A DNA stretch of 64,000 bases from Poriferisodalis sp965208485 (GTDB lineage Bacteria > Actinomycetota > Acidimicrobiia > Acidimicrobiales > Poriferisodalaceae): NCBI RefSeq assembly GCF_965208485.1, contig NZ_OZ242344.1, positions 1,178,001 through 1,242,000 of the forward strand. Reading direction: 5' to 3'. Made by a program: the position numbers and the translations under genes. The notes under the pieces are model-generated. The model ran no database searches and had not been told where the DNA came from. It saw nothing but the letters and a program-made list of their open reading frames with translations. This document shows, in pieces, positions 17,785-26,130 of the stretch. Position 1 is the first letter of the stretch; every line of letters begins with the position of its first letter.

Positions 17785-19560
17785 TCAGGGTCGGCGGTAG
17801 TCAAGCAGTGACGAGCGTCCTTCGACGGCGGTCACGGTGACCAGCAGGACCTGTCCGTTGGAGTCTTCGAGTCGGAGTTGTTCGGTGCCGGGGGCGAAGT
17901 GCACCGGCTGCTGCTGGCCGTCGTTGATGGCGATGTTGTCCGCGTACAGGTAGGTACGGTCGTGCGTATCGCGGATGGGGTTCAGCCGGCCCGCTAGGCC
18001 CGGCAAGTATCCGGTGGATTCAGCGAACACTGCCGAACCGCCAGCCGGTGCTGCTGCCAAATCCACTGCCAGTGCACGCTCCGCGGGCACCCAGCCCTGC
18101 TCGACATGGGCGGCGCAGCCTTCGCTCGCAGCGAACACAGTCATGGGTAGCTCAGCGGAATGAAGCTCAAGTTGCGCTTCGCCCTGGGAATCGGTCACAG
18201 AGCGCTTCCATGTCTTGTTCGGGAATAGCGCCAGCACCGTCGCTCCCTCTAGCGGCTTCCCCGCGCTCCGCACCGTGACGATGGGGGTCGCGGGCTCCGC
18301 CGGGGGTGGAGCCGCGGGGATCGTCAGGCACAGCTCGTCGCCGTCCAGCAGCCGCCAGGTCGGCAGCTTGCCGGTGAGCGCCTGGGTCTCGCGCCGGATG
18401 ATGGCCACGCCATCGCCTCGGCGCTCCATGAAATAGCTCCGGCCCGCGGCATCGATGCCGCTTGCGTCCAAGCGCCCGAAGACCGACGTAAGCAGTTCGT
18501 TGCGGGTGGCCTGCCGCTCGCCCATGCTGTCGATGCTCAAGCTGTTCGGCAGCGACCCGGGCGAGCACAGCTCAAGACGGTCCGAGAACATCGAAAGGCG
18601 GATCCTGCTGACGTGCAGCGCATAGTCGCGGTGCACGACGGCATTCACGACCGCCTCGAAGACGGCCGCGAGGCTGTACTCGGGCAAGTCCTCTCTCGCC
18701 GGAGTCTTGTGGGCGCTGATCCGCATGTTCCGTTGAACGAACAGCAGCGCATCGCGGACCTGTCGGTCGAGCGGACCGTCGATATTCTGCGCGTCAAGCT
18801 GGCCAGACGCCCGATCGGCACCGCGATAGCGCACTGCCGAGATCATTGCGGACGGTAACCACTCCGCTGGCCGACGCGTGCACATCAAAGCCCCTGCCAC
18901 CGATACCCGCTCCTCGCCCGACTCGTCCTGAATCAACAAGCCCAGTTTCGCGAGGCCCACCCGTGGATCTGCCAAGCCATCATCGCTAAGCAGCGGACGC
19001 CACAGATCCTCGTCGAGAGTAGAGAAGCCGGTTCCGCGCACCGGCTGGTGATCGAACCCAACAAACCGCCCTTGTCCGCGTCGCTGTGCAAGCCGCAAAC
19101 GCTCATCGGGCGACATCAGCATCGTTTCAGCGCCGACGCGCTGAAACGCCCCACCAGGGCCATCGTGCTGAGCGTCGCCCCGAGGAACCGCCACCAGCAG
19201 GAACGCCCTACCTCGCAGCTCCCTACGGTGGATCTGCACTCTCACGGGCGGCTTCACGGCGTCGGAGCAGACTTCACGAACCGCTCGCTCAACCTCATCC
19301 ATTTGCTCTCGCGACATTCCTGAAATGACACCCGCGTCCGTAACGCCCAGCAAGAGCACGCCCCCGTCGGCATTCGCGAACGCCACAATTGATCTGGCCC
19401 AAGAATCGCGCTGGTGGGAGGCGAACTTGTTGCCGCGGAAGGCGACCTCTTTGAACTCCCAGCCGCTGTCTTCACCTAGCCGGATATGAAGCTCGACCAG
19501 ATCGTCGGGAAACGGCCGGCCGGTCACGTCACGTTCCGAGGTCGATTCGTCGCTCATCAT
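17785..19560 (-). CDS. Schlafen-AlbA_2 / HATPase-type ATP-binding protein of the hsd operon
   Basis: A 591-aa protein. Residues about 20-140 are an AlbA_2/Schlafen DNA-binding domain ('EDSGWEFKEVAFRGNKF', 'DSWARSIVAFANADGGVLLLGVTD'). A middle region contains an HATPase_c_4-like segment ('SLAAVFEAVVNAVVHRDYAL', 'ELCSPGSLPNSLSIDSMG'). The C-terminal 150 residues include a carboxypeptidase-regulatory/Ig-like stretch ('GKPLEGATVLALFPNKTWKR'), which is unusual for the family. Its ATG overlaps the hsdS stop, so it is translated with the type I system. Such proteins are frequent companions of type I R-M loci; their role is not settled. IS1380 copy 2 ends 45 bp downstream. Confidence 0.8.
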   Translation of the reverse strand: MMSDESTSERDVTGRPFPDDLVELHIRLGEDSGWEFKEVAFRGNKFASHQRDSWARSIVAFANADGGVLLLGVTDAGVISGMSREQMDEVERAVREVCSDAVKPPVRVQIHRRELRGRAFLLVAVPRGDAQHDGPGGAFQRVGAETMLMSPDERLRLAQRRGQGRFVGFDHQPVRGTGFSTLDEDLWRPLLSDDGLADPRVGLAKLGLLIQDESGEERVSVAGALMCTRRPAEWLPSAMISAVRYRGADRASGQLDAQNIDGPLDRQVRDALLFVQRNMRISAHKTPAREDLPEYSLAAVFEAVVNAVVHRDYALHVSRIRLSMFSDRLELCSPGSLPNSLSIDSMGERQATRNELLTSVFGRLDASGIDAAGRSYFMERRGDGVAIIRRETQALTGKLPTWRLLDGDELCLTIPAAPPPAEPATPIVTVRSAGKPLEGATVLALFPNKTWKRSVTDSQGEAQLELHSAELPMTVFAASEGCAAHVEQGWVPAERALAVDLAAAPAGGSAVFAESTGYLPGLAGRLNPIRDTHDRTYLYADNIAINDGQQQPVHFAPGTEQLRLEDSNGQVLLVTVTAVEGRSSLLDYRRP

Positions 19561-20828
19561 GCACCTGCCCCGACGCGCCCCAGCATGGCCGACGACGACT
19601 CGTCACCGAGACCCTGGGGAGTTAGCTGGCCCGAGAAGGCCTGCGACAAGATTGAGCGCCGAAGGGCGGACGAAGTCGCTTGGCATCGATTCAACGAGGC
19701 AGCAATTGATCTAACGGCCAGCCTCGCCTCCTCAACAACTTGCACAAGTTGACGCTGGACATCAAGCGCCGGGACCGGAAACTCGACCGCGCCGATCATC
19801 GATTGGTTGACCTTGTATATACCGGCCGTCGTCCGAGCCTGCGTTTCAAGTTGACGCCGCACCTGGCGACTATGCCAAACCAAGCTCAGGTATCGCGGGC
19901 TTAGTCGAGACTTGTCTACGCGCGCTCGAATCATCGTGTCCGGAAATGCCACGGCGGGCGCAGCCTTAAGCACGAGGCCTCCGCGTCCAACGAGCTGCAG
20001 CGATCCGTTGCCTCGTGAGATCAGGAAATCGTCGGGGGCGATTGCGAAACGGCGGGGATCTGTGTCTCCGAAGTCACCTTGCTTCGTCTCGGACGGGTCG
20101 ATGAATCCGTCCTTGAGCGCAGTCAGCCGCAGCACCGGATCTCCGCTGCTGGCTGCAGTCGGAACTGAGCGACCGTTCGCCAATCGCTCCGTCAAGAATC
20201 CGCTCAACGGCTGACTTCGGACATCCGCAAGTCGAAGTTGGTCATCGACGACATGCTGTTGCAGCTGAGTTGTTCGGAGGATCGCCGCAGCCAGCCCAGA
20301 ATCGGTTGCGTCGAGGCGGGAGAAGTGTTCTTCGATGGCGGCGACGATTCGACGTTGCTCCCGGATCGGTGCTAGTACGAACGGAACGTTCGCCATGCGT
20401 TTCTTCGACATCTCCTTGAACGTCGTTCCGCTCCCCATCTCACGGATTAGCGGCGTTGCGTGTCGCAAGTACCAGTAGGCCCACCGCGAGTCGACGCCCT
20501 CGGGCGGTATCAGGCTCTTGAAGCCTTGGTTGGTGCAGAGGGGTTGGGCCGCGATCGCGGTATAGCCGATTGGCGCCCGTGATGAGAACAGCACTGCCCC
20601 CATTGGCAAGAGATGGGTGGAGGTCGAGTCGTATCCCTCTGCCGTGATGGATCGACGGCCTCCTGCAACTTCGACGCCATCGTGACTCGCAAGGTCATCC
20701 GGCGTCAGCCACGGGATGTCGCCTCCCCAGTAACTCGGCTCCTTGGTGCTTGGCGTCGCACCACCAACAATCTCGAAGACCTGACCCAGCGTGGTCAATG
20801 TCCAGCCGGGGGGCAGGTCTGTTGTCAT
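19557..20828 (-). CDS. hsdS: Type I restriction-modification specificity subunit
   Basis: A 423-aa HsdS with two target-recognition domains. TRD1 is about residues 5-150 ('LPPGWTLTTLGQVFEIVGGATPS', 'IPWLTPDDL', 'GTTFKEMSKKRMANVPFVLAP'), followed by the helical spacer 'IREQRRIVAAIEEHFSRLDA'. TRD2 is about residues 210-370 ('VLRLTALKDGFID', 'TTAGIYKVNQSMIGAVEFPVP'), followed by a second helix. It defines the bipartite recognition site. Its ATG overlaps the hsdR stop by 4 bp and its stop overlaps the next gene. The cognate hsdM is probably the distant gene at 4071-5510. Confidence 0.9.
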   Translation of the reverse strand: MTTDLPPGWTLTTLGQVFEIVGGATPSTKEPSYWGGDIPWLTPDDLASHDGVEVAGGRRSITAEGYDSTSTHLLPMGAVLFSSRAPIGYTAIAAQPLCTNQGFKSLIPPEGVDSRWAYWYLRHATPLIREMGSGTTFKEMSKKRMANVPFVLAPIREQRRIVAAIEEHFSRLDATDSGLAAAILRTTQLQQHVVDDQLRLADVRSQPLSGFLTERLANGRSVPTAASSGDPVLRLTALKDGFIDPSETKQGDFGDTDPRRFAIAPDDFLISRGNGSLQLVGRGGLVLKAAPAVAFPDTMIRARVDKSRLSPRYLSLVWHSRQVRRQLETQARTTAGIYKVNQSMIGAVEFPVPALDVQRQLVQVVEEARLAVRSIAASLNRCQATSSALRRSILSQAFSGQLTPQGLGDESSSAMLGRVGAGA

Positions 20829-23692
20829 GCGGCGAGTGCGGCGGTGAGTTCGTCGAGCAAGGCGTCAAGCTCGTCGCCAAAGAGCTGTTTGGCTTTGCCG
20901 AGGCCGCCTTCGGTGCTGAAAGGAGGCGCCATCAGTTCGGCGGGCGCGATGCCGAGATTGGTGGCGATGTGGCGCTTGATCAATTCCAAGTACGCCGCCT
21001 GCTCTTGGGAGAACGAGCGGCCGGCGTTGGACTGCTGCAGCAGCCACGCTTCGAAGCGCTCGCTGACGAGGTCGGGGTATGACACCAATATGTCGGCTTC
21101 GCCGAGCGTGTAGCGGACGAGGCTCACCAAGTCGGTGCTGACTCGGTGACCCGAGCCGCGCACCCTGGACTTGTCGAGCGTCTCGTATGCCTGCCACAGC
21201 GCGTCCGGGGTCCAGCGATGCGGCGGTCGCTTGATCGCGTTCGCCAGTTCCTTGACATCGTCGTAGCTGAGTCCCCCGCTGTACGGCTGGCTGTACAGCA
21301 CCTGCAGCGCGGTGATCTCGTCCTTGTTGTCATCGATGAACTGCCGCCACGACTCGACCTGGGCACGGGCGCGGTCGGCCGCGTCCTTCGAGAACTCGTT
21401 GATGATCAGTTGATCCTTCGAGGCTTCGTCGATCGCCTGCTCATAGCTCCGTCTGACGTCGATCAGCTTCTCCCGCAGAGCGGAGTTGCCTGCCAGCGGC
21501 TGCAGGGCCTCGCGAATCATCGCCGTAGCGGCGGCCTTGACCTGATCGGGTGTGGGATCACCGCCGGCGTGGGCTGCAGCAGCCTCGTACTGACGGTCGA
21601 CATCCAGCGCGTTCACCATGCCGCGCACCAAGTCCGTCAGCGCGACTCCTGCCACGTTCTCCACCTCGGTCCGGTCCGCTGCGGTCATCCGCCGGTCCAG
21701 CCGGGTGAGTCGCGACGCCACTGACGACACCACGTCGGGATCGGTCGAACCCATACCGACATCGGTCAGCAGCTTGTCGAAGCTCTTCGTTCGCTGGCGT
21801 TCCATCGGAACCGTGTCGTGCAGATCGGCTTCGGTCACACCGACGGCGTCCACGATCACGAAGCGATCCTTGGCGGCAGCGTCCGGGGTGACCGCGCGCA
21901 ACTGGTCGCTGTCGATCACCCGCACGCCTCGCCCCTTCATCTGCTCGAAGAAGTTGCGGCTGCGCACCATGCGCATGAACACCACGCACTCGATCGGCTT
22001 CACATCGGTGCCGGTCGCAATCATGTCCACCGTCACGGCGATGCGGGTCTCGTAGCTGGTGCGGAACTGGGCCAATAGATCCTCGGGTTTGTTGCCGGCG
22101 TCTCCTGAGCGGTAGGTGATCTTCACTACGCCCTCGTTGCCCAGGTTGAACTCCTGGCGGACGGCCTGCACGATGTCGTCGGCGTGGCTGTCGTCCTTGG
22201 CGAAGATCAGCGTCTTGGGGATGTGCCGCAGCGATCCGTCTTCCCGGCGCTCGCGGTCGGGGAACATCTCGGGAAGCGAACCGCGCAGTGCACGCACGAC
22301 GGTGCGAATCTGATCGGGTGCCACCACGCTTCTGTCGAGCTGGTTGGCGTCGTAGGTGATGTCCTCGTCGATCTTCTCCAACCGGTGCTCGCGGGTGTCA
22401 CGGTCGCGGAACTTGGTGACGAACTCCGCGGGGACCGTGCTTCCCGACTCGGTGATCTCCGTGCGGATGCGGAACACGTCGAAGTCCACGTTCACCCGGT
22501 CGGCCACTGCCTGGGCGTGCCCGTACTCCATCACCAGGTTCTGGTCAAAGAACCCGAACGTCTGCTTGCCGGGAGTGGCCGTCAGACCGACGAGGAAGGC
22601 ATCGAAGTACTCGAGCACTTGCCGCCACACGCCGTAGATGGAGCGGTGGCACTCGTCGATGATGATCAGGTCGTAAGACTCGATCGGTACCAGCGGGTTG
22701 TAGGACACCTCGATCGGCTCAGCCGGAGCGATCTCGAAACCGCTCTTCTCGTCCAGAGCCTCGTCGAGCTCATCGTCGCCCCGCAGGATCGAATGCAGCC
22801 TCTGGATCGTGCAGATATGGACCTTGGTCGCTGCCTCGTTGGCCATGTCGAGCCGTGACGACGTGAGATGACGAACGTTGTAGAGCTCGGTGAACTTGCG
22901 ACCGTCGTCGGGCGTGGCGAACCCTTGAAACTCCCGAAGTGCTTGACGACCGAGATTGGCTCGGTCGACGAGGAAGAGAATCCGCTCGGCACCCGCGTGT
23001 CGCAGCAGGCGATAGCAGACGTTGGCAGCCGTGAACGTCTTGCCCGAGCCGGTAGCCATCTGCACCAAAGCCCGAGGACGGTTGCCCTTGAACGACTGCT
23101 CAAGATTGCGGACGGCCTCTTCCTGAGCAGGCCACAGATGCCCAGCATCAGCCTCAAGGCCCGGCAGATGCATCACGCCAGCACGCACACCGAGCCCGGA
23201 GTCCTTCCCATCGGCATGGTTCGCCAGCCAACGCGCCAACGTGTCGGGGCGGTGGAAGGTGAACACTCGACGACTCGCCGGCACGGGGTCCAGCCCGCTG
23301 GTGAACCGGGTCTCGGTGCCGGTCGATTCGTAGCCGAACGGCAATGCCCCGTTGATCTCGACGGCAGGCCAAGCCTCCGGGTATGCGGCCTGATACTTGC
23401 GAGTCTGTGGCTCAACACCGGTGAGCGTCATGCCAGCCTTCTTGGCCTCGATGACACCGATCGCCTGACGGTCCACGTACAGCACATAGTCAGCAGGGCC
23501 AGCTGTGGTAGGCACCTCACGAACGGCGACACCTTGAGCCGCAGCCACTGCCACTGACTTGAAATCCTGCAGCACCCAGCCGCACGCCGTCAGCTGCTCG
23601 TCGATGTCCCGACGGGCTAGCTGCTCGGGCGACATGTACTCGCTCACATCGTCCCCAAACTCAAGACCGCCACCCCGCACACCAGCGGTCAT
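20825..23692 (-). CDS. hsdR: Type I restriction endonuclease subunit R
   Basis: I choose ATG 23692 ('MTAGVRGGGLEFGDDVSEY'), giving 955 aa; ATG 23635 ('MSPEQLARRDIDEQL') is also possible, and the open frame to 23944 overlaps the hig promoter region and is unlikely to be coding. The N-terminal nuclease shows Asp68 in 'ADYVLYVDR' and 'GVIEAKKAG' (Glu82, Lys84). The SF2 translocase has Walker A 'QMATGSGKTFTA' (about 213-219), Walker B 'IIIDECHRSIYG', motif III 'GLTATP' and a complete second RecA domain. A helical C-terminus binds HsdM/HsdS. It restricts unmethylated DNA after ATP-driven translocation. First gene of the hsdR-hsdS-Schlafen operon. Confidence 0.93.
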   Translation of the reverse strand: MTAGVRGGGLEFGDDVSEYMSPEQLARRDIDEQLTACGWVLQDFKSVAVAAAQGVAVREVPTTAGPADYVLYVDRQAIGVIEAKKAGMTLTGVEPQTRKYQAAYPEAWPAVEINGALPFGYESTGTETRFTSGLDPVPASRRVFTFHRPDTLARWLANHADGKDSGLGVRAGVMHLPGLEADAGHLWPAQEEAVRNLEQSFKGNRPRALVQMATGSGKTFTAANVCYRLLRHAGAERILFLVDRANLGRQALREFQGFATPDDGRKFTELYNVRHLTSSRLDMANEAATKVHICTIQRLHSILRGDDELDEALDEKSGFEIAPAEPIEVSYNPLVPIESYDLIIIDECHRSIYGVWRQVLEYFDAFLVGLTATPGKQTFGFFDQNLVMEYGHAQAVADRVNVDFDVFRIRTEITESGSTVPAEFVTKFRDRDTREHRLEKIDEDITYDANQLDRSVVAPDQIRTVVRALRGSLPEMFPDRERREDGSLRHIPKTLIFAKDDSHADDIVQAVRQEFNLGNEGVVKITYRSGDAGNKPEDLLAQFRTSYETRIAVTVDMIATGTDVKPIECVVFMRMVRSRNFFEQMKGRGVRVIDSDQLRAVTPDAAAKDRFVIVDAVGVTEADLHDTVPMERQRTKSFDKLLTDVGMGSTDPDVVSSVASRLTRLDRRMTAADRTEVENVAGVALTDLVRGMVNALDVDRQYEAAAAHAGGDPTPDQVKAAATAMIREALQPLAGNSALREKLIDVRRSYEQAIDEASKDQLIINEFSKDAADRARAQVESWRQFIDDNKDEITALQVLYSQPYSGGLSYDDVKELANAIKRPPHRWTPDALWQAYETLDKSRVRGSGHRVSTDLVSLVRYTLGEADILVSYPDLVSERFEAWLLQQSNAGRSFSQEQAAYLELIKRHIATNLGIAPAELMAPPFSTEGGLGKAKQLFGDELDALLDELTAALAA

Positions 23693-23830
23693 CGTACGGC
23701 TCTCGGTGAGTCCGTGAGCGACGAGCTGGCGAGCGATACATACCGAAACGACGCACCGAGACTGCATAGTTTGGTATCCGCAGAAGCTCTGAACGCGCAG
23801 CGGCCCGGAGTATGCTTGCGAACTGGTCTG

Positions 23831-23847
23831 TTCACCTATAGGGTGAA
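23831..23847. promoter_or_regulatory. Operator palindrome and -10 region of the higB-higA promoter
   Basis: TTCACC-TATAG-GGTGAA is a 17-bp palindrome placed 11 bp before the higB start, with TATAGG inside it as a likely -10 and TTGCGA (23816-23821) as a weak -35. A HigA-type repressor binding here would block its own promoter, the usual autoregulation of higBA loci. Confidence 0.5.
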
Positions 23848-23858
23848 AGTGTGAACAC

Positions 23859-24158
23859 ATGCGGATTGACTTCGAAGACGACGATCTTCGGCGCCTGTAC
23901 GAGGAACATGACCTCGTGCTGCCGCGGATCGGGCCGGAAGTCACGAAGGCTTATCGCAAGACCGTGGGGTTCCTGGTTGCAGCACCGACTCGGGCAGACC
24001 TTCGGGAGTACCGGGCCCTGCGACTCAAGAAGCTGCAGGGAGACCGGCAGGGACAGCATTCCGTTCGACTCAATCGGCAATGGAGACTCATCATCCGGTT
24101 CGAGACCGACACGGACGGCCAGCTCCTGATCGTGATCGAAGTAGTCGACTACCACTGA
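23859..24158 (+). CDS. higB: HigB/RelE-family toxin
   Basis: A 99-aa protein of the RelE/ParE fold, HigB branch: 'FEDDDLRRLYEE', 'RADLREYRALRLKKLQGDRQGQHSVRLNRQWRLIIRFE' and the C-terminal 'VIEVVDYH'. The 'HSVRLNRQWRL' block contains the conserved Arg and His typical of ribosome-dependent mRNA interferases. It is followed after 19 nt by its antitoxin, the inverted order (toxin first) typical of HigBA. Confidence 0.9.
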   Translation: MRIDFEDDDLRRLYEEHDLVLPRIGPEVTKAYRKTVGFLVAAPTRADLREYRALRLKKLQGDRQGQHSVRLNRQWRLIIRFETDTDGQLLIVIEVVDYH

Positions 24159-24177
24159 GAAAGGAGGACCCAGAGTC

Positions 24178-25278
24178 GTGGCTAGCAACTACACACCAGC
24201 CGAGGCATTTGCGCCAGGCGAATACCTCCGCGACGAACTCGAAGAGCGGGAATGGACCGTGACCGAGTTCGCCGAGATAATTGGACGCCCGATCCAGGCG
24301 GTGTCCGAGATTCTCAATGCAAAGAAGGACATCACTCCGGAGACCGCAGTCTCCTTCTCGGAGGCACTCGGCACCACGGCCGAACTGTGGCTCAATCTGC
24401 AGACGGCGTACAAGCTGCACCTGCAGCGGGTCGCGGCAACCTCACAGGACATGACGCCGGTTGCCCGGCGTGCTCGCCTTCGCGGTCGTCTTCCGTTGGC
24501 AGAGGTGCGATCCCGCGGATGGATCCCCGACTCGACCGATCTCGACGCTACGGAGGCTGCCGTCTGCGAGTTGCTCGAGATTCCGTCACTTGACGACGAC
24601 TGCCAGTTCCTGATCGCCGCTCGTCGGTCCAACCCCGATGAGCCAGTCAGCGACAAGCAAAGTGCGTGGCTTGGACATGTTCGACAGATGGCTCAGAGGC
24701 AAGTCGTTGGCGAGTACAGCCGCAGTGCCTTGGAGTCACTGGCGGCCGAGCTACCTCACATCGCACAGGATGGCCCAGATGTGTTGCCCGATCTGCCCGG
24801 TCTTCTTGGGGATTGCGGCGTGTGTCTCGTCTTCGCTGAAGGACTCCGCGGTGGGAAGCTCGACGGCGCTGTAACGGTGCTGCGCGATGAGCGGCCAGTC
24901 ATTGGGCTCACAACCCGCGGCAACCGCTTCGACTCCGTTCTCTACACGTTGCTGCACGAGTGCGCGCACTTGACGCTCCGCCACGTCGGACCGGGGTCGG
25001 ACACTCCCGCGGCGATCTACGACGACGATCTCTTCGAGCACTCCGAGGACTCTCGTGAGCGAGAAGCAAATCAGCAGGTGTCGGATTGGCTGTTCCCCGA
25101 TGGCTTCAAGTGCTCATCGATGACTGTGCCGTCGATCACTGAAGCTGCGATGCGCTATGAGGTCCATCCCAGCGTCGTCATCGGTCGAATCCACTTCGAA
25201 ACGAAGAAGTACCACCTTCATCGAAGCCACATCCCTAAGGCGAAGCCGCCTCTCCAAGACGCAGGACTGCTGTCATGA
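24178..25278 (+). CDS. higA: HigA antitoxin fused to ImmA/IrrE-type metallopeptidase
   Basis: It starts at GTG 24178 behind a strong AAAGGAGG. Residues about 10-80 are a HigA-type XRE helix-turn-helix ('PGEYLRDELEEREWTVTEFAEIIGRPIQAVSEILNAK'). The rest of the 366 aa ends in a Peptidase_M78 (ImmA/IrrE) domain with the zinc motif HExxH ('LLHECAHLTL') and a downstream 'SREREANQQVSDWLFP' carrying the third ligand. Such fusions can repress, neutralise the toxin, and cleave a repressor or self. The next gene overlaps by 4 bp (ATGA), making a three-gene operon. Confidence 0.9.
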   Translation: MASNYTPAEAFAPGEYLRDELEEREWTVTEFAEIIGRPIQAVSEILNAKKDITPETAVSFSEALGTTAELWLNLQTAYKLHLQRVAATSQDMTPVARRARLRGRLPLAEVRSRGWIPDSTDLDATEAAVCELLEIPSLDDDCQFLIAARRSNPDEPVSDKQSAWLGHVRQMAQRQVVGEYSRSALESLAAELPHIAQDGPDVLPDLPGLLGDCGVCLVFAEGLRGGKLDGAVTVLRDERPVIGLTTRGNRFDSVLYTLLHECAHLTLRHVGPGSDTPAAIYDDDLFEHSEDSREREANQQVSDWLFPDGFKCSSMTVPSITEAAMRYEVHPSVVIGRIHFETKKYHLHRSHIPKAKPPLQDAGLLS

Positions 25279-25685
25279 CCGGCTTCTTCGAATGGGATAT
25301 CGAGGATTCCCGACCGACCTTTTCCTTCTACCTGACCTCGCACAAGTGCAAGAGGCATCCAGCAACCGCGCTCCGAGCAGCTCGCCTCGCCGGCTCGCTC
25401 ACCGTGTCGGGTCCCGACGGTCCGACAGTCGTCCGTCAGCTACGTGCCGAGGGTCTCGACGTTCCGGTTCGCTTCGACGGTGTCGGATACAACGGCAAGA
25501 ACCGTCTTGACCCATTGGAATGGGTAGAGGCGCAGCGCGAGGCCGACGCCGCAGAGCTCTTCCTGCCGGGAGTGCTCATTCTGTGGGACGGAGGCAACGA
25601 CGAACTCCTGATGGACACTGTCAGGGAGCAGACTCGCATTGCCAATGAGCTCGGCGTAAGCTTGGCCCTAGTGGTGCGTCGCTGA
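25275..25685 (+). CDS. Unknown third gene of the hig operon, 3' end rewritten by a MITE
   Basis: A 136-aa protein coupled to higA by ATGA. I do not recognise its family. It is soluble-looking, begins 'MTGFFEWDIEDSRPTFSFYL' and has a hydrophobic strand-helix region 'LFLPGVLILWDGGNDELLMD'. The last five residues and the stop codon are encoded by the left end of hairpin element B1 (from 25668), so the original C-terminus has been replaced or cut. Confidence 0.65.
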   Translation: MTGFFEWDIEDSRPTFSFYLTSHKCKRHPATALRAARLAGSLTVSGPDGPTVVRQLRAEGLDVPVRFDGVGYNGKNRLDPLEWVEAQREADAAELFLPGVLILWDGGNDELLMDTVREQTRIANELGVSLALVVRR

Positions 25686-25767
25686 AATGGCTGGGGCTGA
25701 AGCAAGCCCATTCTTACAGGTCAGCGAGTTGCATGATGCCCGGAAGAAAACTGCGACGCACCACTAG
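25668..25767. mobile_element. MITE-like hairpin element, family B copy 1
   Basis: A 100-bp non-coding element beginning and ending in CTAG, with a 15-bp perfect terminal inverted repeat CTAGTGGTGCGTCGC. The centre holds ACAGGTCAGCGAGTTGCA, matching the core of the other elements. It is about 91% identical to the copy at 28591-28689. It supplies the stop codon of the upstream gene. Confidence 0.85.
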
Positions 25768-25948
25768 TTGACACGCATGTAATGCCCACAGAGGTTGTCG
25801 ACGCGGCTGGCGGGTGTGCCTGCGATGGCGTCAGATCCGGTCGACGCTTGAGGACGGATGCGACCATCTCGTCGAGAATGTCCTCGCTCCAGCTTGCGCG
25901 GAACAGCCCGGTCCCGGCCAGTCGTACAAGGAGATCACGAAGTGCAGC
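25767..25948 (-). pseudogene. PIN-domain protein fragment
   Basis: Read on the minus strand from 25948, the frame gives 'ALRDLLVRLAGTGLFRASWS' then 'EDILDEMVASVLKRRPDL', the N-terminal part of a common PIN-domain toxin family, but the initial Asp-containing strand is missing: a TGA lies directly upstream in this frame. The fragment is closed in by hairpin element B1 at its 3' side. It is a remnant, not a working gene. Confidence 0.45.
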
Positions 25949-26023
25949 TCAGGTCCGTGTTCGCAATGAGCGAAGGCTCCAAATCTTAGGTTCGCAAGCG
26001 CGCGAACGTTTGTGGACATCGCA

Positions 26024-26130
26024 CTAGGAGGCTGCTGAGCAATTGCCGAAATCGCCGATTCATGGGCACAAAGCCGCAGGTCAGAGCGTTGCAGACTTGC
26101 CCGAATCCGAATAAATCAGCAGTCTCCTAG
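26024..26130. mobile_element. MITE-like hairpin element, family C copy 1
   Basis: A 107-bp element bounded by CTAG. Its left arm CTAGGAGGCTGCTGAGCAAT matches the inverted right end of the IS1182-type element at 43246-44212, and its right arm (read inverted, CTAGGAGACTGCTGATTTAT) matches that element's left end. This shows it is a non-autonomous derivative. The core CCGCAGGTCA is at positions 51-60 of the element. Its right CTAG contains the TAG stop of the neighbouring oxidoreductase gene. Confidence 0.87.
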
